Of a DNA stretch of 64,000 bases, positions 44,895 to 56,678 are shown piece after piece. The stretch's first letter is position 1. Each line of letters begins with the position of its first letter. The translations under genes were made by a program, and so were the position numbers. The stretch comes from Porodaedalea pini (taxonomy: Eukaryota > Basidiomycota > Agaricomycetes > Hymenochaetales > Hymenochaetaceae). Where the stretch lies: the NCBI GenBank assembly GCA_002794775.1, contig NBAY01000053.1, positions 1 through 64,000 of the forward strand, read 5' to 3'. The notes below the pieces were generated by a model. That model made no database searches. It saw only the letters and a program-made list of their open reading frames with translations, and had not been told where the DNA came from.

Positions 44895-44931
44895 GAAAAT
44901 CGCGTCTCGTCACGCGTTTCCGTATCGTGCT
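44895..44931. promoter_or_regulatory. Conserved upstream element of orphan copy 4
   Basis: The block contains CGCGTCTCGTCACGCGT and lies 34 nt before the ATG; a weaker relative (TACGTCGCGAGTTGCGTTTC) lies at 43541-43560 before copy 3. Both are followed by TTCTCACGGCA, which is also shared. Confidence 0.45.
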
Positions 44932-45658
44932 ATTTGGTTTTTTGTTCTCACGGCAGCGAGACCGAAGCAACATGCAGCTCAATGTAAAGCAGAATTTGAT
45001 TTCGGGATAGACTTGGAGGGTCCAAATCCACGATTTTGAGTAGTTAACATAACATGCACTCGCAAGGAGCTTAAGATGAAAACAAAATATTGGTGCTGCA
45101 GCAGATCCAGAATAGTCTGAATCGAGTTACACCAGAACACTATAAAGTGTCTGTAGGCGTCGCGAATTGAGCTAAAGAATGAAAAGTCTCCTCAATGACT
45201 AGCATCGAAGAGAGATTCACCCGATCCCCGCCACGCATCTCAAAAACAGCCTGTCGCTTTCCTCGCCCATGATGTAGGGGGTCTTAGGTTTGAGTCTGGC
45301 GGCACTGTTTGGCTTGCTTGTACGCGGCTCGAACGTTGCTGTTCGGACTCAGCTAGAGTCAATCGAGGGGGGTAGAGTACTCAGACCTTGGCCCGCTCGC
45401 AAGAAAAGATGAGCATCATATCGGATATGCTGTCATCTTGTCCGTAGCGAGCATCGCGACCTTGGATCTGCTGCACGGTGGTAGAAAGAAGAGGTTGTAC
45501 GGTATATCGGCAGAAAAAAATGCCAGCTACAATTCCTAAAGAGGAAGCTCATTCTCATCACCAAAAACCACTCGAAGTCTTGCCTTGCGCCGGCCTTCTA
45601 CTCCTATCATTATACCAGTATTTAGCGTAGCGTCCACGACGAGAACGGCGGCAGAACT
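44932..45658. other. Intergenic stretch
   Basis: No gene is supported; it holds the divergent promoters of orphan copy 4 and the ASCC2-like gene. Confidence 0.5.
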
Positions 45659-47863
45659 ATGGCAGTGAAGCTTACCGACATTCACACCTTGCCCATCTGC
45701 CCTTCGTCAAGTACTCTTCATAGTCTATCGCCATCACAACAAGCTCTGATCCTTGACCATGTCTCCTCGACTCTACTTTACGCCCTCTCGCTATCAGATG
45801 ACAAGCTCTCTAAATTATCTTGTAGCGACTTCATTGCTTCCTACGCAAGAGGAGGAGCATCGGAAGCGCTGAATACCTTGATCTTCTCCGTTGAAAGCTC
45901 AGACATGGAACAGCGGCCCACGGAGGAAAAAGTCATCCGGAAACGGGTGCTAAGCCTCGCTTTGCGCCTTGCAAGGCTGTCAAAGGCCGGAGGACTTACT
46001 TTACAGATCATTTTGGATATCTGCGTCGTTTACGGTCCAAAAAACTCCGGAAAAATAAAAGAGCTGGTAGAGCTGGCCGTGAAATCAAATTCAGATTTAT
46101 TGCAGGATATCCAGAACTCCGCCGCGCCCTCCTTCGCCTCAATCTTACTCTCCACAGACAGCGGACTTCATGCATTGCGGAAAACGATCTTCTGCTTAAA
46201 ATGTTTGTTACAGAGTGCCCCACCCATCGTCCTGGACGAGTTTGTGAAGGACAACGAATTTGTGCTCGCGCTCGCAAGATGCTACGATACGCGTCTCTCC
46301 GCAATAGCATCTGGATATGGCGGAATCAACATTGATCGCGTCGATGAGACTGATACGGCAACGCTATGGATAAGATGCAAAGTCGCATTGATCGACTGCT
46401 TCCATGTTCTACTTGAACACATCTTAAAGAGTGTGCGTACGGACCCTCGCGCCAATGCCGAACGCGCGTTCGACATCGTCTTCGCCCTTCTTCACCTTCC
46501 ATCGTCATCATCATCGCAGCCATCTGCACCTCAGACTCCCTTCCTGAACCGGTCACTAATCGCAGACTATCAGGACGCGTACGAGTTGTCATCTACACTG
46601 GCTTCCGTGCTATCGAATAATGATGACCCACGACTTGACGTTCTGGAGGCGACGCTTAGGTCGTTTGAGTCCGACCCGCTTACCGGCGATAAATCCGGCG
46701 CTCTCAAGGTCATCCTCCGCTCGAGTGGGGTTCCACCCGGCATTGACTACCGCGGAGTAGGTGGAACCAAAGGAAAGGACCGTGCAATACCCGAACCTGA
46801 ATTTAAGGCGAATGCAAACCTCGATGCAGCCGTGTCAAGCGTATTAGGCATCCTGCCTGACCACGATCCAGCATACGTACGTGCTCTTTTGGCGCTACCG
46901 CAGTACGATGGCAACACGGAACGCGTCATAGCTGCCCTGCTCGAAGGCGACGCTCCTCCACCATCTGCCTTGAAATCAGAGGCCGAACCCATTCAAGCAC
47001 CAGCTCCAGAGCTCGCTCTTCCCGAACGCCGGAATATCTTCAGCGAGCAACCGATGGAGGCGGCGAGCGTTGTCGTCGGTAAGCGGCGTACCGATGCCGA
47101 CGCCGTCCTGCAGGATCGCACATTCCTCGACCAGATGAAGGCGGATATCCTGCGGCGGGCAGCAGAGTTGTCTGATTCAGATGAGGAAGTTGACGTTGAT
47201 GATGATTTGGATGCAGTTCTGGATAGCGGAGTCAAAGTTATCGGTGATGGCGAGGGCAGCGAGGAGGACGAAGATGAGGAGGGCGAAGCGGAGGCTTCCC
47301 CGCAGACGCCCGAAACGATCTGTGAGCTCGCGTACATCAGGGATCCAAAGGTGTTCGAACGCGACTCGGATACGCGTCGCTCGAAGGCGCGTGCAGACTT
47401 GAAAGCTCAGACTGGCTGGAGCGACGAGCAACTCGAAGGATGGCGTATCATGCTGGAGAGGAACGTGAGTATCTCACCCGCTCCACCTTCTTTTCCTTAT
47501 GGACTTTATCCGTTTTGACTTATTAAATTATATCTCTTATAGCCGAAGAAAGACAAAATTCTTTTGAAACACGAATTCACAGGTAATAAGAGAGGCGAGT
47601 CACCCGTTCCAGGCCCATCGTCAAGTCAACCTGGCGGAGGGGGTACTCGCGGGGGTCGTGGGCGAGGACGAGGACGTGGTGGGCCCAGTCGTGGCCGTGG
47701 GAGCGGAGGAAGAGGCGGCGGCAGCGCTTCAGGGGGTGGTGGGGATGCCCGAGAGCGCGCATGGAAGGATAAGAATAAGGCGAGACAGGCGAACCACAAT
47801 CGCAAGAGGGGTCATGATCGGAAGATGGCGCGTGGAGGCGCCATGCCTGGGCCGTCGACTTGA
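45659..47863 (+). CDS. CUE3: ASCC2/Cue3-like CUE domain protein
   Basis: Two exons (45659-47464, 47543-47863) encode 708 residues. The N-terminal two thirds is an alpha-helical ASCC2-like region. A CUE ubiquitin-binding domain lies at about residues 375-425 (VLGILPDHDPAYVRALLALP, then NTERVIAALLEG). An acidic stretch follows (SDSDEEVDVDDDLD), then RRSKARADLKAQTGWSDEQL, and an RGG-type tail (GGRGRGRGRGG) ending KARQANHNRKRGHDRKMARG. This order matches ASCC2/Cue3 (Rqt3), the subunit that reads K63-linked ubiquitin on collided ribosomes in the ribosome-quality-control trigger complex. Cytosolic. The start is the first ATG after a pyrimidine-rich leader. No lesions were seen. Confidence 0.85.
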
Positions 47864-47981
47864 ACGTAGCATTCTAGGCCGAACGCCATCTTGTACAGAA
47901 CAAAAGTTACAAACTGACGAGAATACACTGATACAACGAAAGAACGGGGTCCGAAGAAAAAAAAATGTCCTTCTAATGAGA

Positions 47982-50022
47982 TCACGAAAACCCGCTTCCA
48001 AGTCCAACGTGGAACCTCGATAGCCGTTTGATAAACGGCAGCCAGTCCCGCTCACTTCGTACAGTCTGTGGCTTCGCAGCCGGCTGCGCGGACCATCGAT
48101 CCTCATCTAACTTCAAGCTCGACCCTCGGCTCGAGGTGTCGGGGTAGCCTACATCGACGATGAACTCGCCGTGACGCGGGCCCTTGCGCAGGTTTAGCCT
48201 TCCGAGCTCGACGTTGTTCAGCGCAAATGTTGGCTGTCCTAAAAGCTCTTCGGCAAGCTCATGTAGATTGAAGAGTAGGCGTGATGCGCAAATTGATAGG
48301 ACCACGGGAAGGAAGCTTGAAAAGGGTTACGAAAAGGAAATAGGTAAAGAGTAGATGTCGCTCACCCAGAAAAAATGGCCGGGAATGAAACCTGCGAAGA
48401 CAAGAAGGAGGACACGACGTTTACTGATCATTTAAGATTCTTTTCCTTTCTCATACCTGTGGATGATTCCAAAGTGCACTTCCCACGACTCCAAAACCCA
48501 CACATACTAGAGGGGTAAGCTGAACCTCGTCAGGGCACGGAAGCAAGGCATGAAAGACTTACTGCAGACGCAAAAGTAGAAAAGGCAGCCGCTGTAATAA
48601 AATACACTTAGTTTGGTTCTTACACCGGGTTGAAAGGCTTGAGCTTACTCTCTGACAAGGCATTTTAACAGTTTGTCTTTGTAGTAACTTCCATGGAGCG
48701 GTCCGGCTACACGGACAACAGTCAAGACCACAAGAACGGCTGGACAGACAACAAATGGATATTATCTTTCAAGAGGCGATCGTATCAGACACATACTTTC
48801 CATGACCTGAAATAAGTGGAGAGGGTTAGTTGCGATGTCGTCGAAACTCAAAATAAACCAACTGACGAAAGTAGGTATGAGCATTGCTATGAAAAGAGAG
48901 TAAGCGCCGATTAATCATGATATATCATATTTCAAGTGAACAAAAAGACACACCCCAGTAAAGATGGGAGTTCGACCCTGTGCTGGTGTCGAAGCAACCT
49001 CGAAGCGGCACTGGACGTGAGAATAAATCAGTCGCATTATCGGCTACCTCTTTGAAATTGAAATATGCTCACAAGGTAAAACGATCGCATCAGTATCCTG
49101 GCCATGGATCAGAACCCGTTAATTGATGAAAAGCGACAGAGGGGATCCAAGTCGGAGATGTGGAGTGCCTACCTTCATCACGAAGCCAAATACGAAGGCC
49201 ACAGTCACGATGCAGACAACGAAGAATCCGAAGATGAACTGTTGCATTGCCTGCTTCCAAGTCCACAGGTGGACTACACGGGCTACCAAGATTGCTGTGT
49301 AAGCACAAGAGAAGGGCGTAAGTTTGAAAGATGCGTGAATGCTCTTGAGTGTACTTGCCCTGCATGACGATCAACTCGAAGACTGTGAATGTCGCCGTCG
49401 ACACCATTGATCCGTAGCAACTAAATTTCATTTAGTAAGGAGCTCCGAGATAATGGTGTCGTGCGAGACTGACAACTGGTTCAATCAGAACAATTAGAGC
49501 TGGAGAGTGACCATATTAAACTCACTTGTTGAGAAGGCAGATCACGAAAGAACCCTAGAGCAAAAAGGTAAGAACTTATAGCGCTTACTGAGACGCGAAA
49601 AGACTCACAAGCTAGTACAACACTAGATCGACAGCACCCTCTCTGAATCAGACCTCGTAAGAGGAACAATCACAAAAACCGACTTACATGAAGTTTATTA
49701 GTGGCAAATATCGATTCTGAGTAATTTATTAGTTCATAATATCTTCCATGGAACGAGTCAGAACACGTACAAGAAAGAATAACACCCTGGTTATGGTGAG
49801 CCCAGGTCTCCAGAAAAGTTTTATCTGTATACCCCACTCTTATCGTAAGAGGAACTGTATGGAGCCGAAGACTGCCTCACTCACTTCTTGTTCTAAAGTA
49901 AGGAAGTAATCATACACAAGCAGCGAAAAGCATGCCACGGCAAGGTATTTTGTAGACTGCAGACTGCCCAGCATCGGGTAGAGCTGACCCGAGGCTAGGA
50001 CATTCGAAAGTGTGGAGCCCAT
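47982..50022 (-). CDS. DUF6533-type multi-pass membrane protein
   Basis: Exon 1 (50022-49885) encodes MGSTLSNVLASGQLYPMLGS and STKYLAVACFSLLVYDYFLT, the hallmark start of the basidiomycete DUF6533 family (name from memory). Next exons give FWRPGLTITRVLFFLVR, FVICLLNN, MVSTATFTVFELIVMQ joined by a GC-AG intron (49358-49295) to AILVARVVHLWTWKQAMQQF with FIFGFFVVCIVTVAFVFGF, then AVLVVLTVVRVAGPLHGSYY, VGFGVVGSALWNH and LPVVLSICASRLLFNLHELA. Hydrophobic segments suggest about seven helices, a receptor-like layout, with a soluble C-terminal tail. The gene has about a dozen small exons, some very short, so several borders are approximate. The function of this family is unknown. Confidence 0.75.
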
Positions 50023-50898
50023 TAGCACGCCACAGATTGTTTAGGCTTTCAAGCTATAGTGCACAGGGACAGAAGGCGTAACCGAAGGACGACACGGCAA
50101 GACTGCAGTAAGCCAGAACTAGATGCGAGCATGTACAACTTAAGAGCAGAGAAAAGGCGTTGTGAGAGGTGAAAGAAGGTATAAACGAAGATTATCAAGC
50201 GTACCTAGGATGATGGCTCCCTCGTAGTCATTCGATGAATCAGAGACCGGCAGGAGACGATGATACGGTAGTTTAACCAACTATCCTCCCAGTTCACCGA
50301 CCCTGAAGCCCGGGTGTCCAAGCGTACCCAAAAGCCAGGATGTGTATCGCTTTATATCGTCGACCTCCGGTGTTTCAGAGTCCATGATGCGACGTATAAC
50401 ACTCGGAGATGGTACCAAAAGATCGACTCCGATTGCCCCACTTACCAAGCACATTTATAGCCCTTTGTATTTGAACCTAGTGAGATGAAAGAGTATCTGC
50501 ACATGGAAGGTCCATCAGCGAATACTTATAGCATCGAAGATGAGAGATAGCATCCAGAACTTGACGAATGCAGATGCTATCAGCCTTTGTGGGGAAAGTC
50601 GTCCAGAAGCGGCAGCAGGACTTGATGGTTGCTTTCTTAAACCCAGTCTTCCCCAAGGAGATGCTGTGCTAACCTGCGCGTAAGAACCAGTGAAACGATG
50701 TCAAACTACGGATGCAGCGAGGGAGGGAAGACACGTACATGCCCGTATGTAAATTAAGATTATGTTCGACCCGCCAATTAAAAGAGAAAAATGTGGATTG
50801 ATTAGTAGTACAGTGGATAGCGATGCATGATAACATGTATGACACAAAGACACATAACGAATTGCGGACAAGGGTGAGGTAGCAAGGAATCCAATGCA
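50023..50898. other. Intergenic stretch
   Basis: No gene is supported. A 34-codon minus-strand frame starting at about 50384 (MDSETPEVDDIKRYTSWLLG) is too short and isolated to call. Confidence 0.45.
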
Positions 50899-52249
50899 TC
50901 AAGAGATGAAAACCTTCCGAAGGGCGCTGAATTCGCACGTCAGGCCTGTCCTAGGACACGTCACGTTGCCGCCATTTCGCGCCGCCATCTCCTCGAGTGC
51001 ATTGCGCGAGTAGACGTAGCCGTTCGGAAACGCCATAGGTGGGTTGTCCTCGTCCATGATCTTGCCAGTCAGTACGCAGACGATCGTCGAGTTGACGTGG
51101 TGGCTCCAGGGCACCTCTTTCGCGAGCGTGCCAAGCCCCCGTGCGTCGCATACCGGGCAGTCCGGGTTCCTTGGGTGTGCGGGGTTGTAACATACCGGAA
51201 GCTTGAGCGATGCGAGCCCTCCGTAGAGCGCTAGGTGCAGGAGCGGCTCGGTTGGCAGCGCGTTCATGCTGTACACGGCAAGGCGGAACGAGCGAACGAG
51301 CGTCTCCCAGCGTCCGAAGTCGTACAAGCGCTTGTAGGCGCCGAAGGCGGTTGAGGCAGGATAGGCCAGAAGGGCGGACGCTTGTCGAATCTGTTTTAAA
51401 TGGGTATCTTGCCAGGAAACGAGATGCTTCTTTGAATAGGAGATGGCTTCGACGGTCTTTCGTGCCCGTGCGAGCTCAATGAACTCTTGTAAACGCAGCT
51501 CGAACTCAAGCGTGTTCTTCGCTTTCCGAAGTGCAGTTTTGTTCTCACTACACCATGCAAGAGCTTCCGTGCAGCTATGCCGCCGCAATGCGTCTTCGAT
51601 CCTATGAATGTCTGAAAAGAGGTCGATATCGACGAGTTTCTGAAGTAGGATGAGCTCTAGTAGGGAATGAAAGCCTCACGCACATACCTCAATGCCCTTC
51701 TCTCCTGCGATTTTCCTCGCTGTCTGTTCCTTCCCATTCCTTAGTGCCCAGTCGACTAACCACCTGTCAATCCTCGTGTCTGCCCACCGACTGAAGCCCG
51801 AATCCTCTCGGCTACTGAAGCTCTCCAGTTCAGCTATGTGGACGAATCTCTCATGCATCACGTTCTGCGTGGGTGTTCCGGATGTCTCGTGTAGTTCGGA
51901 AAGCTGGCACATCCTCTCTAGTGACGATCACAAAACCAAAGTGAGCTCACACGTACCTTGCGCTTCAGGCCCTCGACCTTGCCGATCATGGTATCTATCG
52001 ACTTGAGCGCTGCCGATGGGTCATAGTTGGACTTTGTTTGTTTCTGAAGATCTCTTGAAGCCGTTTGGACCGCACCGAGCTCGCGCTCGACGTATTTTTG
52101 AGACGTACGAAAGACCTTACGATACGCTTCATACGGTACCTAGAAACAATATGCTAAGCAGCAGGTAAAATCGACATTAGAGCAATTCATACCCTTTCGA
52201 ATGGTTGCTCGAACAGCAGTGCCCCTTCGATGTTTACTTTGTTGCTCAT
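50899..52249 (-). CDS. FYV10: GID complex RING subunit Gid9/MAEA (Fyv10)
   Basis: The joined protein starts MSNKVNIEGALLFEQPFER (exon 52249-52193), then VPYEAYRKVFRTSQKYVERE (52139-51957), then a LisH/CTLH part (DTRIDRWLVDWALRNGKEQT; SCTEALAWCSENKTALRKA; RLQEFIELARARKTVEAISY) and the CRA region (LPTEPLLHLALYGGLASLKL). It ends with the degenerate RING: NPDCPVCDARGLGTLAKEVP, HHVNSTIVCVLTGKIMDEDN, AFPNGYVYSRNALEEMAARN, VTCPRTGLTCEFSALRKVFI. This is the complete domain order of MAEA/Gid9, half of the RING pair of the GID/CTLH ubiquitin ligase that degrades gluconeogenic enzymes in yeast. The intron before LVDIDLFSDIHRIED is very short (about 33 nt). It diverges from the cystathionine gamma-synthase gene. 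Confidence 0.92.
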
Positions 52250-52486
52250 CGTCGTGCGGCACAGCGAGCAAGACTCGAATTGCATTGGTTAACGCCGCAT
52301 CGAGTGCACGTGACCATACTGACCCTGTCCAGTCCGGCCGACAAATAGCCGACAAACTGATGATCTGCAGCAAATAATCCTCGTCCATGACTCGGACGGT
52401 TTCAAGTTGTTAACACACGCCTCCAACTAGTGGCGGCGGCAGCCAGCCTTCAGCGACAGTGTCGACTCAAAAGCTTTTGGGCTAGG
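52250..52486. promoter_or_regulatory. Shared divergent promoter, GID9 / STR2
   Basis: Only 237 bp separate the two start codons, so both genes must be driven from this interval. I see no obvious TATA box in either direction. Confidence 0.7.
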
Positions 52487-54459
52487 ATGAGCGCTACGAT
52501 GACAGAGACGTTAGGCCAGCCGGTACCTCCATTCACTTCACATGCGATCTCAGTCTCTCTTCCGACATGGCGCGACAACGTGGGGTATGAAGAAGGCGAG
52601 AAGAGGGTGGTTGACTGCATGGTCACAGGATATCCTCGGTTTTTCATCCACAAAACCATTCAAAAGGCGAGTAGCTACTTTGACAGTCATCAAGCGTATT
52701 TTTTAAGCCGAGTGCAGCTTGCTGGCATCTGCGAGAAAAAGTTCGGCATACAGGGAGAACGGTGTCTCCTATGTCCTTCGAAGAAGACAGCTGAATTTTG
52801 TCGCGAGTTCATGATCAACCACTCGCCGGATCCTCAGTCTCCGGTCCCAGTGCGACTCGTCGAGTTTTTCATTTGTTCAGAGGACAGCTCGGAACCCTCA
52901 GCCTCTTCTTGCTTTGATCTCCACATAGTTCTATTCCCCGTAGATGCCTTTCCGCTTGCGAAGAAATTTTGGCAACACACAGGCATGGGCATTTCTAGTC
53001 GTACGGCGGAAAGGTGTCTGGCAATGATCTCGGATACGCCAACTACGCCTACGCGCGAGCATACCCCCGTACCCAGGAGATTACCTTCCAAGCCACAGAA
53101 CAGACACTATTCTGTCAAGTCGCCTCCACCACCTCCACCAGAGGAAGAGGCGGCGAGGGATGTTACATCGTATGTAGAAGAGCGATACGGGCGGAACTTG
53201 CCTCTTGGTTATGCCGCTGCTGCCAAACGCGCACTACGACGTCGCATTGCCGGGGTTCTTGTCCACGACCACTGCAACAGCGTCCATGATATACAACAGC
53301 CTCCGCACGCCGGCAGCGATGAGGCAGAACTCGGGCCGAGTTCGCGTGGAGTCGAGAGTGTGACCGAAGACGATGTCTACCTCTACCCGACGGGCATGTC
53401 GGCGATCTGGTGGGCGCACCACCTTTCGCTCTTGACGAGGCCTGCACAAAAGAGCGTATGTTTCGGCTTTCCGTATACAGATACGCTCAAGATTCTGCAG
53501 AAATGGGGACCTGGATGTCACCATTTCGGTCACGGCCTTGATGATGATATTGATGCACTCGAGAAACTCTTGGAGGAGCTCTCCCCGAATCACTCTGAGT
53601 CATCGGCTCCGCCAATTCTGGCACTTTTCACGGAGTTCCCATCAAACCCGCTTCTTCGATCACCGAACCTTCCGCGTCTCCGCGCGCTTGCGGACAAGTT
53701 CGACTTCCTGATCGTAGTGGATGAGACTGTCGGAAACTTCGTTAACGTCTCCGTCCTGCCATACGCAGACATCGTCGTTAGCAGCTTGACAAAAGTATTT
53801 TCTGGTGACTCAAATGTCATGGGCGGAAGGTAAGTTACCAAACTTTTAACATGTAGCATTTTTGCTGATAAGCCCCCCTTAGCTTGGTTCTGAACCCGAA
53901 TGGAAGGCATTACACTACACTCAAGTCCACTTTACAAAAGGCCTACGAAGACATCTACTTCGACGAAGACGCCATCTTCATGGAGCGCAACTCGCGCAAC
54001 TTCAGACGACGCGTCCAAATTATCAACGAGAACGCCGAAGCGGTCTGCGACTTCCTCAAGGCCGCAGCAGAATCCGAGCCGAGGCTCGTCAAGGACGTCT
54101 ACTATCCGAAGTACACCACACGTGAAAACTTTGACCGGTGTCGTGCGGCGGACCTCTCGCCGGACATATCCGCGTTCGGCGGGCTGTTCTCCGTGACGTT
54201 CACAAAACTCTCGGCGTCGCGTGCGTTCTTTGATGCGCTTGAATGCCTGAAGGGCCCATCGCTGGGCACGAGTTTTACGCTGGCGTGTCCCTATACGATC
54301 ATTGCACATTATGAGGAGCTTGAGTGGGCGGATGGGTTTGGAGTCGAGAGGGGTCTTGTTCGCGTGAGTGTTGGGACGGAGGAACGCGTTCCGCTTTTGC
54401 GCGTGTTCGCGAAGGCGCTCGAGGTAGCAGAGGCCGCAGTCAAGGCCGGAGAGGCTTAA
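52487..54459 (+). CDS. STR2: Cystathionine gamma-synthase
   Basis: Two exons (52487-53829 and 53883-54459) give 639 residues, the long fungal form. The enzyme joins an activated homoserine with cysteine to form cystathionine (transsulfuration, PLP-dependent). The N-terminus MSATMTETLGQPVPPFTSHA and the phrase HAISVSLPTWRDNVGYEEGE are typical. The PLP fold shows YLYPTGMSAIWWAHHLSLL, CFGFPYTDTLKILQKWGPGC, LFTEFPSNPLLRSPNLPRL, FDFLIVVDETVGNFVNV, and the Schiff-base lysine in VVSSLTKVFSGDSNVMGG. The C-terminus has SFTLACPYTIIAHYEELEWA and RVSVGTEE. The ATG at 52487 fits the family; the open frame upstream has no ATG. With HOM6 at 9.6 kb it flanks homoserine metabolism, but 40 kb apart. Confidence 0.92.
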
Positions 54460-56678
54460 ACCAGGGTCGTTGACCGACTCGGATATCTTGGATGGAAATT
54501 TGTATTTGTGAGAGCTGTCGTTCATCCGTGGGCCAGTAGTTCAGTGGTGATGAGGGTTGAGAGAAAAAGTTTTGACGGAGGTCATCTGTATGTTCAACAC
54601 ATCTGATACCATAATGCAGAGACGAAATAAAGGTGTATAACAAGGTGTATAAAGCTGTATGGATAGACTGAGTCCCTCTTAGCTGAGCTCAATGGACTGC
54701 AAGACATTGTGAAGGCCTGCAGAGAGGTTTAAAGACGATGGGGTAAAAGGCGAAGGGACGTGTTGAGGAGAAAGGAAGTCTGGGCTTTCTAGGCCTACCC
54801 CTGTCGTAGCTGTCAAGGTCACGTTGAAGAATCGCACGACGACAATCCATGCCCCAGAGGAGAACAGCGCTTGAACATCTGCACGTCCGCCATAACTTAC
54901 CGTACCCTTCCTGGCCTCATTCTGAACAGAATGTTTATGGCGGGTAGGCCTTGGTGGAACGACACTGTAAGATCACGATTCAAGTTACAGTCACGTAAAA
55001 GAGAAAACGCGTCGCGTTGAGTTCAAATATTGAAACACCGCTAAATGATGAACTTAGGGAACATCACGCGCCTGTTGCCCTTGACCAGTACTACGTAGTA
55101 CTACATAGTACTGTTGGATGAGTCACGATATTGATAAAGAACTACCAACCTCTTACGCACTTTCTTCATCGATTACCATTTTTTTACTGAGGCCAGATCT
55201 AGAGGTCCTTCAAAACCCATAAAGCGAAAATCCTGAATTGACTACTTTCACGTGATGCCCTTACCATTTTTGGATTTAGATTTAAGCGGCTTTGCTGGCT
55301 TTTTTCTTCTTCGTCTTCGTCGACCATGTAGCAGACCCAAGGCCGCGAGGCTCGCCACGAACGTGATGACGGAGCATTGATGCACTTCTCGTCCATCCTT
55401 GCGAGCGGGTCAAGGTCTGAGTATTCTAATCCCTCTTGACCGACTCAAGCTGAGTCTGAACGACAACGTTCAATCCACATACCAGCAATTCTGCGTTCGC
55501 CTCTGGCTCTCTAACTCCGTACTTTACTGCTTGTCAGGGTCGTCCGGGTTGAAGAGCTGACCGAAGACTCTTATGAAGACGAGGGAGATGAGGCGACGCG
55601 CATTGACAAGTGTGGAGGGGATTGGGTGAGTTTTCGTTTTCAGTTGGTCTCCCTCTCTCCCATCCGCACGGCCGTCCCAAGCCCTTTACCCGTTAGGGAG
55701 GGCACGTAGGGTAAATCATGAGATTGATCCGTCTCATGTTCCTTCGTATTCACAGGGGCGTTTTAATGCGTTTTCGCCGTCACGCGCGCCCCCACGCCCT
55801 CGACTACTGAGTGTATAATGTGATCACCACCACCTCCGTCCGAAGGGATGGATGGTGCGTGTTTGCCTCGTCATGATGACTGAGGTCGTGCTTCGACGTA
55901 AGTCGAGGTGCACTTTGGGCTTGTTTGCGGCGTTGCGCGTGTGTCGTGGCCACTTGCAGCGTCGTTCAGACATTGCCTCAATATTCCAAGGCATGGAATT
56001 TGCTGTCGGTTGCACTCGAAGTGAGGCGACGGGTCCGTCAGTGGACCTTGCACTTGAAAGAGCCTCGGCCTTTGTGCAATGTACGGCGTTCAATCAATGG
56101 GTGTTGGCAGAAACACTTCATAATAGAATCAATGAGCACTCTGGGTGTCTCATCACTGTTAAAGATTGTCCTCAAAAGGAAGCATCCTTCGTGACATAGT
56201 ACTGTCTGTTAGGCGAGGACGAGACGCTCCGGCGCGTTGGGAGAGACTTTTTGACCACTGATGAGAACTCTTGCCCTTCAGCTCAATTCGTGGCGCGTCG
56301 TTGCGGCGTCTGCGCGGCGTAACTCAACTCAGACTACTCTGGGGCTGCTGCATTAATATTAATTTTTTCCGTTCTTGACTCTTCGTGAGTCTTTTGGATG
56401 TACGCCTGTAAAATTTCGCTACGTGTATCACTAGTACTGTATGTGCATACTGTGTCTTGGGGCACGTTAAATATATGGATTCTCGTCAAAAAAGTCTGCA
56501 GCAGAGCTTACATAAAGTGCTATCACGTGCTTCATTTCTCTGTGTCCACGCTCGACCGCGTCTGCTAGTAATTACTTACTCGCGTACTGCTTCGAGGAAG
56601 CATGCACTGTTGACGATCACGACAGAGCAAACCCACGCAATAGCCACTACAGCCCCTAGGAAACCGACTTGAGCTTTG
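54460..56678. other. Gene-poor stretch
   Basis: No gene is supported over 2.2 kb. A perfect 16-bp palindrome, AGTACTACGTAGTACT, is at 55087-55102, followed by a related half. An open segment near 55540-55625 (VEELTEDSYEDEGDEATRID) has coding-like composition but no context. Reading frames at 55824-56199 overlap on both strands without motifs. Confidence 0.5.

Noticed and set aside
50157..50390. Small minus-strand ORF MDSETPEVDDIKRYTSWLLG
   Set aside because: Only 34 codons, no splice continuation and no similarity that I recognise.
55824..56199. ORFs on both strands in the gene desert before the Vps39-like gene
   Set aside because: Mutually overlapping, without motifs; kept as non-coding.
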